Shown here piece after piece: positions 22,651 through 32,429 of a DNA stretch of 64,000 nt. This DNA is from Pocillopora verrucosa (Eukaryota > Cnidaria > Anthozoa > Scleractinia > Pocilloporidae): positions 12,542,735 to 12,606,734 of the forward strand of contig NC_089325.1 in the NCBI RefSeq assembly GCF_036669915.1, in the 5' to 3' direction. Within the stretch, counting starts at the first letter, position 1. Every line of letters starts with the position of its first letter. Position numbers and translations under genes: made by a program. A model generated the notes under the pieces. The model was given only the letters and a program-made list of their open reading frames with translations. It did no database searches and was not told the origin of the DNA.

Positions 22651-23065
22651 GGGGCATAAGTCTCGATCACACACACAAACAAAAAGTGATATGCCTATCA
22701 TGAGGGATAACGAAACATTCAGATTTAGCTCTGTAGATGACTGAGGAGAGCTAAGTATCTTTTTATACAGACGAATGCCACGGCATCTGCTCCTCAAAAT
22801 TATATCACACTTTGAGGCACCCTGTTTTTCTGAGTGCTTGGTGTTCTTAACAAATTTTATCAATAAGAACATAATAGGTTAATTTTCATATAATAAAAGA
22901 TGCAAGTTAGAAGTTAAAAATCTCCTCGGACTAAAAAATAACCGCGGGAATCCTTACCTTGGCAGCACTGGTGTTATGTTCTTCCTTCGAACTTTCTGTC
23001 TGGTCTGCCATGTTGGACCATGTTGGTGCCCGCAGAAGATTGCTGTCTTCCAGCGGTATTTCCAT
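16210..23065 (-). CDS. Unrecognised protein, seven 5' exons, in frame with AOPEP
   Basis: Exons in transcript order: 23065-22958, 21166-20987, 20145-20058, 19108-19001, 18359-18151, 17727-17443, 16816-16210. Their phases (0, 0, 1, 1, 0, 0, 1) chain without a break into the exon at 15632. The start is MEIPLEDSNLLRAPTWSNMA; a second in-frame ATG (MADQTESSKEE) at 23011 may be the real start. Alternating hydrophobic strands and helices (VLAVFNL, NCVVITQNFVSRQELMESI, VEVVAVLSC, MRVVFLVEDDFPSASN, LKVFFVAIGPMF) suggest Rossmann or von Willebrand A-like folds. There is no MIDAS-type metal motif that I can see. I considered M1AP and Treslin-type vWA proteins, but the match is too weak to name. The weakest junction is the acceptor at 21166, which has little polypyrimidine. 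Confidence 0.65.
17265..17425 (+). repeat. CCAAT-bearing repeat copy in the unknown-gene/AOPEP transcript
   Basis: It contains GCATCTGATTGGCGGAGAA, GGTGCGAGTTTTCTGGACC and AATCACGAAGTGAA, the same order as in copies at 53500-53610 and 55930-56030. Confidence 0.6.
18437..18646. repeat. Two-copy tandem duplication, unit about 104 bp
   Basis: GGGTTGTTAGGTGTTTAATT, AAAAGAATTGGCATATGTGA, GTGGTTGCTTTA and AAAGAACCCTT occur in the same order twice, about 103 bp apart, with roughly 10% divergence. They lie in the intron between the exons at 18359 and 19001. Confidence 0.8.
19800..20020 (+). repeat. Hairpin MITE copy
   Basis: AGGTAAGTTTCTTAAGAAAC, GTGGGAGAGTATAACAAGG, TATCAACTGAGTCG and GGCCACTGTAAAGAG match the 10225 copy. 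The central hairpin is partly eroded. Confidence 0.75.
20540..20630. repeat. Inverted repeat GTATGGGAAAATAACTG / CAGTTTTTTCCCATAC
   Basis: A left arm GTATGGGAAAATAACTG and a right arm CAGTTTTTTCCCATAC flank about 35 bp that include GTCGGTCTTACTGGAGACC. The arms match apart from one or two positions, so this is a small foldback element. Confidence 0.6.
21330..21541 (+). repeat. Family A MITE
   Basis: Full order of family A landmarks: GTCAATATGCATATTCTCT, CAATCAAGAGCTTCTTTAG, GGGTGATATTGTAAGGAGA and GTCAAAGGGTTAA at the right end. Confidence 0.75.
22190..22405 (+). repeat. Family A MITE, diverged
   Basis: Landmarks TATTCTCCACACTGTTCTCT, GACAAGGAGAATTTATTTGA, TTTCCTTTATTCTCATCACC, GGGTGATACTGTAAGG and AAAGGGTTGAAAGGTTAA are in order. 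It is directly followed by a different MITE at 22416. Confidence 0.65.
22416..22654. repeat. 239-bp MITE with perfect 14-bp terminal inverted repeats
   Basis: CCCCATTCACACCA (22416-22429) and TGGTGTGAATGGGG (22641-22654) are exact reverse complements. The subterminal regions also pair partly (ACATGTTTTGTTAAAC versus GTTTAACAAAACAAC). There is no coding capacity. A short AATA/CATA context surrounds the ends, but I cannot define the target duplication with confidence. Confidence 0.8.
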
Positions 23066-23086
23066 GACGGCAATTTTCAAAACAAA
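23012..23086. promoter_or_regulatory. Compact bidirectional promoter of ZMYND10 and the unknown-AOPEP gene
   Basis: The ZMYND10 ATG at 23087 and the two possible minus-strand ATGs at 23065 and 23011 leave only 21 or 75 bp between the opposing coding starts. With the outer start, the 5' untranslated regions would have to overlap. No TATA box is seen. ATGGCGG/CCGCCAT-type (YY1-like) sequence surrounds the ZMYND10 start. Confidence 0.55.
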
Positions 23087-26000
23087 ATGGCGGGCAACTC
23101 GAACTTGGAAACGAAGCAAGTTTTGTTAGCTTCAGAGGCAGAATTGTACATAGAGGAGCTAAAAACTTATTCTTTGAAGGAAATAGGAAGTCCAAAGTGA
23201 GCTTATATTAAGTTTTATTTAAGAGCTTTGTGCACTTTACTTCAGATTTTGATCACTCAATTTTTTTAGTAAGACTTGTTGCTATAGGAAGGTATATATA
23301 TTATTAACTAATTTGTCCTTCTTGTTTTTACAGATGGATGAGTCAACATGAATACATAGAAAAACTTAACATGCAGGTGAGATTGTGTGCTTAGTTGATA
23401 GCCCTTAGGCAAATCATTATTGGGTAAAACATCTGTTAAATACCTGTAAATTGTGCAAAATTAGATGAAAACCTAAGGGCTTGCTAAAGATTCTTGTTTT
23501 ATTTGTTTAACAGGCCATCATAAGTGCTTCGTCGCAGGCAGATGAATTTATCAAGGAACTGCTGATAACCTTGGAAAAGGTACCCACTCAAAATCAACTG
23601 AATTTATTCATAGCATTTGTTTATAACAAATAATATTAAATTGGTAAAAAATAATTACTTTGATAATTAATAAATAATTAGTTTCATGAATATGTTATTA
23701 TACATTTGTATGATGTATATTTGTAAGAATCATAGCATTTCATGAATAGCTGTTACTTGAGCCAGAGGCACTACTGCAAGCACACACTCATGAGTTCCAG
23801 ACTTTTAGATGTTGACCTTCAACTTCCAGGATCTGCTGCTGAATGCTAATGCTAATTCCCCCCTCAAGCTGCTACATATTTCCTTGCAAATTAGTTGCAA
23901 CTGTGCACTCTTGGCAGACTGGGGAATGGATTGTGTCAGTATTATGATCACAATCTGATTTAAAACCTTATGTTTGAGACCAGGGCTAGCCAATGTTTGT
24001 GATCTAATGGGCAAGTCACTTCATTCTTGCCTCCTCTCTGTCATGTCCTCCTTACGCCCTAACATCAGTATGCATATTCTCCATACTGTTTTGTATACAT
24101 TCCCTAAGACACTGACAAGAAGAGTTTGTATAACAATCATGAGCTTCTTTATTTGGTGATCATTTCCTTTATTCTCATAACCTTCATGTTTGATTCAGGG
24201 GTAATACTGTATCTTTCCTCTAGTGGGGCTTTTCTTGCTCCAAACATTCGGACAAGGCAAGCTTTCTTTTTTAAGAACAAAGTTTATTAAGCAACTCAAT
24301 GGTGTAATTTTTTTTAAACTCTCACATGCTATGAATAAATCTATTTTTAAGTACAAGCTGCACATAATTATGATACAAACAAAAACCATTCCATCTAGAG
24401 AATAACCATAGTAGTCGTGCTAATTTTGTATACAAAGGTATATTACAACCCTGTAAGGAGAAATCAGTTGTTAGTCACTCTTTTGAGTTAAAGGCTGGGA
24501 TAAAAAATAGGGGAAGAGGAATAACCTGAGGTAACAAGCATACCATAAATACTCTCAACCATTTAATGCTTGGAATTTCAAAGCAAGGATGAGCTCCAGC
24601 CAGATTAGTTGCACAGCTCCATTGCTGACTTTGCTTAGTTTACCTTGGTTGCTTTTCTTGCAAACAGATCCCTGTTCTGATTCACGAGTTGCTAGCAGTG
24701 GAGCTTTGGAAAGACAAAGTGTTTCCAAAAATCTTGGAGTTAGGCTTCAACCCAACAACAACCTTACCTATTTACTTTGTGGTAAGTTTTACAATCATGC
24801 TCATTTTCACCTGATGGTATAATCTTTTAAGAATTCTTTTGAATATTTAACATTCCTTACAATCTGTACTAGTTTTAGGTATTCCTGTTAATTTGAAATT
24901 TGCATCTGGAAGACATTGTTGCATAACGCTTAGCAAGCTGAATCCTAAATTGATAGGTTCTGGGCTTGAGCCATCTACCTGTAAGTGGGATAGACATAAA
25001 TACTCTCAGTCACTTTGGGCTTCAAAAAAAAAAATGGGCAAAGAAATGCATGCTATTGTGGGCCATTTATCCCCTTGAGATAATAACAACATAACCTAAG
25101 ATCTACAAACTAAGATCTTCTACAGTGTGAAAGGTATTGATCATTGTGAAAGTTGTGACTAACACTGCTTCTCGGCAGCTCAAAAATCTCCTAACTTAAA
25201 AAAAATGTTTTGTGGTATTGCAATGATAAATTGGAAAGCAGCAGAAAAGAAAAATACTGCTTGATGTGTTAGTATTAATTAAAATTATATTTGAGTTTTA
25301 AAAAGGTTGTCATTTTTTTGTCATTTTGTAGCTTTTTCATGAAGCAACAGTCATAAGCCTGCTGGAAACTATTCTTTATCATAAGGTAAGGTTGAGAGTG
25401 GTATCATCTGTCCTTCAACAGACCATAAGTCAATTGAGAACCAATCAAAATGCATGTATATTGATTCAGCTTTTCCTATAAATAGCCCTAGTATGCAAGC
25501 AAGTCTTTTGTGTTGCTGCCCGAGATCTAGGTTATTACTGGTACTTTAAAAATTATGGTAACTGGAAAATCAGATCTATTGGAGAGTAATAGGTGTTTGC
25601 AATTTGTGTCTTCGCAATGCAAATCCTCTAGAATTATCAATTTAAAGTGAAAGCTTACAGTACAGACCTCATACTTTTTTCATAAGGGGTATATATTGTA
25701 TCCATAGGAAGCATGTGAAGCAGCTGGTGACAGCATTCTTGACCTTGCTGATTACTGCCTCAGAAGAATATCACTACTTATTGCACAGTATGTACCACAT
25801 ATTGGACTGTTTTTAGGGAACATCAGTGATGTTTTTTAAATCATATTTGTCAGTTTGTGTTATGCTCTCAATTTAATATGATTCTTTTTGGCAAGCTTTG
25901 AAACAAGCAACTGATTTTTTATTGATTGTAAAACTTTAAACCCATACTTACAGACATGATGAGGTTTCTAGTAATGGAGAATTGACAGATTCCAGTGATG

Positions 26001-29000
26001 ATCTTTCAAGCATAGAGGTATTTTGTTATTTAACCATATGAATATTATGTGCTAAAATAATAATTGGGTAATATATTCACCACTTCTTAACGCTTAAACC
26101 CCTAAGAATAACCAACATCTAAATTGTCCTTACAATATCTTCCCTGAATCACACATTGAGGCCACAAGAATAAAGGAAATGATACCAACTAAAGGACCTC
26201 TTGATTGTTGAACAAATTCTCCTTATCAGCACTGAAGGAAATGTATCAAGGAGAGTATAAAGAATGTAGATAATGATGTTAGGCATCACATTTTTAGCAC
26301 AGAATTTTGTTAGCCACAGAAGTCTTTGTTTCCTAATGCCTATCTGACACTTTGAATAGAGAATTGGCCACCATAAAGAGTTAAAAGGCTGACATTTTGA
26401 GTGTCAGCCCCTCATCAATTGCTCTGACGAAGGGCTAACACTTGAAATATCAGCCTTTTAACTCTTTATGGTGGCCAATTCAAATTTTCAATTCAATTGT
26501 TAACACTAAATTACCTGCTATACTCTCCCACCAACACAGCACTGCAGTTTGTTTAGAAACTTACCCCCTCTATGGCCTTGAAAAGTGACTTTGTAAGAAA
26601 GTTTTCTCTCTTTTCTTTCAGGAGTTAAAGAAGCAAGATAAAACAATATTCTTTACTGTTTGTGTCAAGTCTGTGTCAATTCTTAGATACATCACAGACT
26701 CTTTATCAAGGTAAGGTGAATTACAAATTAGACAGAAAATTTGACTTTTTAAACTTTTTTTCCATTCACTTGCCAAACTTTCATAAGGCCTGTGATGGTA
26801 AAGATCTGCTTTTTTTGTAGTCTACCTCTGAGTGTCACGACAAGGCTACTTAACACACACAGTAAGTGTCAACTGTTTGTTACCCTGTCTCTATTGTCAT
26901 GATAGTACTTTGACTAAGAGGAGTACAATTTGGTCTGTAATCTTACAACTGATTGATAATTTGTTAAACCTTCACACCTTCACTTCAGCAAGCTTTTTCT
27001 CCAAAACATTCTCTATTCATTTCTTAAAGTGCTTACAAGGAGAAATAGTTTAACAATGAGGAACTTGTCTCATTGGTGATCATTTGCTTTATTCTTGTGA
27101 CCTCAATGAGTGATTCAAGGGTGATATTGTAAGGAGAAATTAGATGCTGGTCACTCTTAGTAGCTATAGGGTTAATCCAGAGTATGATCACAGTCAGAAT
27201 AATATTGGCAGCAAGGATTCTTGTTACCAATTAATTAAAGCTATGACAAAATTTAAGAAGCAAAATATCCCTTGATAAATACAATTGTAATGATTAGCTT
27301 GAATTTTTCATAAAGAAAATGAACTCAATAGGCTATATAATTGTTCAGTGTATGTCAAATACAAGTGTTTTTCTTGTCATGTGCTTGAATATGTAGAGAG
27401 ATAGCAGTTTAACTAAGAGAATTAAAGACACCCTTAAATTCAGTTTTTTTTTCTGTTTCACACTTGCAGATACCCCTGTAGTGCTTGTTCAGTTGGTAGA
27501 AAATCCTCCTTGGATAAAAAGAGACAAAGGTGACCCTTTTCATAAACATTTAGAGCTGCTTTTTAAGAATTATTGGGTTGCAACAGTGGGAAAATAAAGA
27601 CCATGCAAATAAACACCCTAAATGGCAAGCCATTGCAGCAGCTTATGCCAGTTCACAGTCTCTAATAACTTCAGTCCTGCTTGTATGCCTGTATAAAGGT
27701 GAAATTATGGTGTGCATATTTTATGATCTATTTTAATGGTTTCACATTTTTGAACTCCAGGAAAATTGAAGAAATTCATTGATAATGCTTGGAAAGAGAT
27801 ATCAGAAAGAGAAAGACTTCAGCTTAGCAAAACAGAGGGACAAGTAAGTTTTTCCTTTCACTCACAAGATCTCATTTATTTACTAAATCTCCTTTCTATT
27901 GGTCAAACAATAATTATGATGTTAGTCTTGGAAATTTGTTATTGGATCAACTGATAATCTCCTAATTTATATTTTCCTTTATGCTGATCACTTTTATTCT
28001 AGTTCTAGTCTCCGTTTGGAATCAATTTGTTTCTAACAGAGAGATCATGCATTAGGATTTTGACCAAAAAAATTCAAGATTTTGTGTTTTTAAAATTTGT
28101 GTTTTATCCCTAGGTCTGGCTTGCCATTCATCAACTTCTCATGAATGAAGACTGTCAAAGAAAGTATGAATTTAACTCTTATAGCAAGGAGCAAATATTA
28201 AAGGTAATTGCACTGACATCTTTTTTTTATTTAGCAATAACTATATACTTGGTACAGTCTGGGCAGATCCAGTTGGAGGGGAGGTTCAAAGGCTCCAGAA
28301 CTCCCCCCTCCCCCTCTCCCTCAGACCAATGGGTTTCCTTTTACTACTTGTCTGTCATCAAAATGTTGGCAGTGACAGGATCAACTGTTAATACTCAACA
28401 TAGAGCATTTAGAATTAACATGTCTTAAAATATTTCTTAACTTATTTGGACTATAATCAAAGTTTGGATTTCCTCCCCTACCCCTACATAAAACTTCCTA
28501 AATCCACCCCTGTGGTCTTAATCAGCAGCTTGACTGAAAGGTGATGTCCATATTGTCGTTGACAATTGATTTTCTCGACTTTATTTTCAGCTACGAGGTT
28601 TTATGAATGAGGTTCTTCTGGATCAGATTCCCAGTTTGATTGATCTGCAACGATACCTTGAGCAACTGTCCATCATGGAACCACCAGCAATAAAAAAGGA
28701 CATTATTTTAGAACAGGTAAATGAATTGTGCTTGATTTTAAAAGCCAAACGTTTTGTTCACTTTCTCTGATCCCCTCTCTCATTATTATTTTTTTCTAAT
28801 TTATAAAAAAAAAATAAAATAAAACCAGGTTCCAGAAATTAGAGAGAAACTTTTAAAGGATAATCAAGGCAAATGGGAGAGGTTTGCAAAATACCAGAAA
28901 AAGGCTTTCTTTTCGCCATCAGCGGAGGATATTAAAAAGCAGGCTAAAATGTGAGTATACTTGACAATAATTATTTTATACTTCATAACTCCAAATCTTA

Positions 29001-29961
29001 CAATTATGTTATTGAAAAAGATGTTTAAAAACCTTTTGATGTACTTGAATGATAACTGTGCTGTCTATTAGTTCGGCTAACAAAATTACTCGTTTAAAGC
29101 GGAGAGCACTTATTTTAAATTTTGGCTACAGGAGGAACTCTTTTTCAAAGGGGTACGCTTGTTGGGTTTGTGATTTGAGTTAGTTGTTAGTTCTCTTTTT
29201 GCTCCAAAAGTTTTCTCGTGGTTCTTCTCTTTTCCTCACTTTGCGAAAACCAATACTCCACATTGCGCTTTCTTCTCAGACTTAAAGGAATCTTGATGTG
29301 GATCTGTCTGTTTTTAGGTGGGCAGATACATACAATTTGGACATGCTGGAAGAACTTGTCAGCGAGCCTCCAAAATGTGCCTCGTGTGGTCTGCCAGCGA
29401 CAAAGCGGTGCTCAAGATGTCAGACTGAATGGTATTGCAAGAGGTAAAATGATAGAGAGGTTATTATAAGCAAACGGACGATAGCCGGAAGTTGAGATTC
29501 CATTTCCCTAGCGCTGACTACGGATTTCTGGCTGGATTACTTTCGAATATGACCGTACTTTGGTTTTTATTTACCACGCTTCTGGTTGGTCAAGAAAACC
29601 CGCGCCTTTCTCAACCAATAAGAGTTAAAAACCTACCACCCACTTTTTTCCCGCGCTTGTTGCCGGTCACGTGTATGAATTTTGAGTTTTGATTCGCTCC
29701 ATGTGAACGCCTTTGTGCCTTTGTTCTGATTGACTATGATGATGGTTTTTCATTTTGCCTAATGGCAATCTTTTTATCAATAATCGCCGATATAAACCTA
29801 ACACCTCACATGCATGAATTTGCCAGACTGACTTTAGTCTACGGTGTATGGAAATTTTTACTTCTGTTAACTTTGGCTTTTTTCCTCTTAGGGAATGCCA
29901 GGTGAAACATTGGAGCAAACACAAGCCTGCTTGCAATCTTGTCGTCAAGTCAAAGACATAA
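23087..29961 (+). CDS. ZMYND10: Zinc finger MYND domain-containing protein 10, complete, 16 exons
   Basis: Exons: 23087-23196, 23334-23376, 23514-23579, 24668-24781, 25332-25385, 25708-25787, 25954-26017, 26622-26710, 26821-26861, 27470-27529, 27761-27843, 28114-28203, 28591-28716, 28829-28950, 29318-29443, 29892-29961. They sum to 446 codons including the stop, against 440 residues in human. The start is [20 protein letters not shown]. Family stretches include [22 protein letters not shown] and [13 protein letters not shown]. The C-terminal MYND zinc finger runs [20 protein letters not shown] then [17 protein letters not shown], with all eight Cys/His positions present. ZMYND10 is a cytoplasmic co-chaperone with LRRC6 and FKBP8 in preassembly of axonemal dynein arms, so this implies motile cilia. 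Introns hold several MITEs. Confidence 0.96.
24050..24500 (+). repeat. Family A MITE split by a 239-bp insertion
   Basis: The left part runs 24050-24211 (CTAACATCAGTATGCATATT to GGGGTAATACTGTA). The right part resumes at 24451 (CTGTAAGGAGAAATCAGTTG). The break is flanked on both sides by CTGTA (24207-24211 and 24451-24455), which fits a 5-bp target-site duplication around an insert at 24212-24450. Confidence 0.65.
24212..24450. mobile_element. Unidentified 239-bp insertion inside a MITE
   Basis: Unique sequence interrupts the family A copy between CTGTA repeats. Its ends (TCTTTCCTCTAGTGGGG and GGTATATTACAAC) are not inverted repeats of each other and there is no poly(A) tail. Insertion is judged from the interrupted consensus, not from its own structure. 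Confidence 0.45.
26090..26292 (-). repeat. Family A MITE, inverted
   Basis: Reverse-complement landmarks are CCTTACAATATCTTCCCTGA, AATAAAGGAAATGATACC, CTCTTGATTGTTGAACAAAT and TCTCCTTATCAGCACTG. Confidence 0.75.
26345..26578. repeat. Hairpin MITE with near-perfect central foldback
   Basis: AATTGGCCACCATAAAGAGT with AAAAGGCTGACATTTTGAGT pairs with the downstream ATATCAGCCTTTTAACTC and TTTATGGTGGCCAATT across a small loop. The right end ATACTCTCCCACCAACACAG matches the outer end of the family. Confidence 0.8.
26965..27178 (+). repeat. Family A MITE
   Basis: Landmarks TTTCTTAAAGTGCTTACAAG, CATTGGTGATCATTTGCTTT, GGGTGATATTGTAAGGAGAA and TTAGATGCTGGTCACTCTTA, ending TAGGGTTAA. Confidence 0.7.
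29490..29700. repeat. CCAAT-bearing repeat in ZMYND10 intron 15
   Basis: GTTGGTCAAGAAAACCCGCG, CCTTTCTCAACCAATAAGAG and TTTTTTCCCGCGCTTG form the same inverted ATTGG/CCAAT layout seen in AOPEP and GCNA introns. Confidence 0.45.
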
Positions 29962-32220
29962 CCAGCAAAGACGTTGTTCGTATTGAACATTTTACATTGG
30001 GGACACCGTCGTAAAAGTTTCAAAGTGGATTATCATTGCAGAGACTATAACCAGTCGCTGGTCGGGAAATGAGCCCATGATGTCGGGACTCGGTAGAGCA
30101 GCAGAAATCGAGCCTGATTCTTCTTACCTAAAACTTTAAGCATTCGAAATTGTAAAATATGTGAATATTTCTTACCAAGGAATAACATGACACTCATACG
30201 TATCGTGCTGGTTTATTTCAGTGATTTTGGTCATTAGCCGGGAGGGGGGAGTCCAAGGACACCCCACCCCCCTGCGGTGAAATGTGTTGGGACGCAGTTG
30301 CTTAGCGATTAGCACTCAGGACTCCGGGACGAAACTAGCGGGTTAGAACCCTGACTGGATCATTCCAATGTGTTCTTACTCTCGTAGTGTCTGTTTCTCT
30401 TTAAGGTGAGGGTTAACCTGCAATAGCATTCCAGCCTGAGGGGGGAGGGGTGGAAGGAGTAGGTAAGCAATGCTACTGGTAGCTTGATGCCAGAAAAAGC
30501 GGAATGAGTTTCCATGGGTCATTTGGTTTGTAAGCTGACTTAATTGGTATCTATTCACATTTGAGGTGATTGTTCAGGTTTATACTTCGAGCCAAAGCCC
30601 CTGTTGTTACGACCTAACGTCGAGTTAATGTTCCGTTATTGGTATCAATAATAGAGATTCGCCTCAACTGCCTTAAAACGGCAGGTGCTTCAAATATAGA
30701 ATACGGCTTCCATTCTTTCGTCTCTTGGGTTTCTTCGTAGCCCATCCGTCATGGAATAGGTAGCGAAGTTTCTCGACATTTTTAATTTCCATTCCCTTTG
30801 GCGAAATAGCTAGCCACACTGACCCTGGTGAATTTATTTAAGAACGAACAAACCTTGGCCTTGATCATCCCTTCGCTCACCTTACCCTCGTTGCGTTTAT
30901 CAATTTATACAGACAAGATTCTTCCCTAATGTTCTTGAAATCACATGATTTCAAGAACAATTTGGAATAAATAAGCAAGAGTAATCATTATCAAGGACCA
31001 ACAAAATTACATGCGCCAGTAGGGCGATTTCTATTTAAAGACTTTGGAGAAAAGGATTACGAGTGTCTGTTTAAGACCGACAAGGGCACGAGAAAATCAC
31101 GTGATTACTTATTTAAAATAAACTTGAGAGGGTTTTTCATAGATAACGCAAAACCAAAGCATACGAATCTCTTGCAACTGAATAATTCAATTTGCGATCG
31201 GTGGAAACAAACGCATTCGATAAAAAAAAAAAAAAATGTCTCAAACTTTCTTCACAGCAAGAAGGGTCAAAGGCCTTGCTAAATGGATAGCTGCCTATGT
31301 TGACGTACAAAAACAATTTTCTTCACTGTATTACATTATTGCATAATGTTAAGTGAAAACTGCATTTCTCTTATTAGCCAGTCGGAACAAAGAAAATTGT
31401 TTCGTGTATATAAATATAGACAAAATTGACGTGTAAATTGATGTGACCTCTGACCCCATCCTGAGTGCTGATAGACACGTTGATAGGTCGCGTGACTTCC
31501 ATTAGCAGAGAGCGCATTCCTTAGTGATGCTAATCCAACTGGTACAAGCCTGTGGCGTCTTATTAGAATCTACAGAAACCGACAGTTTCTGTCGCACCCC
31601 AAGGAAAATTAGCGCCTACTGCGTAATTTTTTTTACTGAAAAAGACAACATTTATTTTATTTAGTCACACTAGAAAACTTTGTAGGTGGTAACTGCCTAA
31701 CCTGCACGATTTCGTCAGAAAACCCTGACGACTGATAAATTCAAGCTAAGAAGAGAAATTCATGAATCATGTTCTAATCATTTAAGGCAGAAAAAAATCG
31801 GATAAAAAGTGAAAGGCAAATGAATATCTCGAGTCTTTGCTTTAAAGCCAGTTACTCTTGAGTTCATCGTGAAAACTAGAAAACTGGAGCTAAAGGAGCG
31901 GGGTGTGAAGAGTGAATCGGATTCGTGGATTCCAAAATACCATGAATCGTGGCTGAGCTAAAAATTTTAGAAAGGATTCGGGATTCTCTCCGATGATGAG
32001 TTAATACCCGCCCTACCCACGCCCCACCCTCCCTTGAAAGGCGTAGTGAACTGGCGGGAAGGACTGTTTGTATAAATCTAAGATGGGATCAGAGTGGGAT
32101 TAAGACGAAACCATTCTTTTAATAGACAAGGTTTTGTTCGTAGAATTAGTGTCGAGACACTGCAATGACAATGACAAATAGCCCAGAGCACAGATTAGAA
32201 AACATAGAAAAGTTGGTCTG
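29962..32220. other. Intergenic interval between ZMYND10 and the HMGB-type gene
   Basis: I see no supported gene here. It holds a SINE-like piece near 30295-30370 (GCTTAGCGATTAGCACTCAG then CGGGTTAGAACCC) and a 28-bp perfect palindrome at 30931-30958. No canonical AATAAA is obvious just after the ZMYND10 stop. Confidence 0.5.
30931..30958. repeat. 28-bp palindrome with two heat-shock-element-like dimers
   Basis: GTTCTTGAAATCA, a CA centre, and TGATTTCAAGAAC are perfectly complementary. Each arm contains TTCnnGAA (TTCTTGAA, TTCAAGAA), the HSF dimer pattern. It lies about 1.5 kb before the HMGB-type coding start. Confidence 0.6.
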
Positions 32221-32429
32221 CTGCGCAAGCGCAGAAGTGTCGCGTCAGCTCAGCGACCTCGTGTTTGTCTTCTTGTCTCTTACAAGCGTCTCTTCCCTTG
32301 TGCTCTTATACTAAGAGAAGCAGTGAGGTAGTGGAAAAGACCTTAGCGGATCGACAGTTTCAGCCGCGCAAACTCGATAAAAGCAAAGAGGCAAATCGTT
32401 CTACACCTGAAAAGCGCAAATCCGGCAAA
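32220..32429 (+). promoter_or_regulatory. Promoter and 5'UTR region of the HMGB-type gene with NRF1-like site
   Basis: TGCGCAAGCGCA at 32222-32233 is close to the palindromic NRF1 consensus. A GC-richer, intron-free stretch leads to the ATG at 32430, where coding exon 1 holds only seven bases. No TATA box was seen. The start site is not determinable from sequence alone. Confidence 0.4.

Noticed and set aside
16210-22958. Naming the AOPEP upstream domain FANCC because FANCC neighbours AOPEP in vertebrates
   Set aside because: The translated exons show no resemblance to FANCC that I can recognise; they look strand-rich rather than all-helical.
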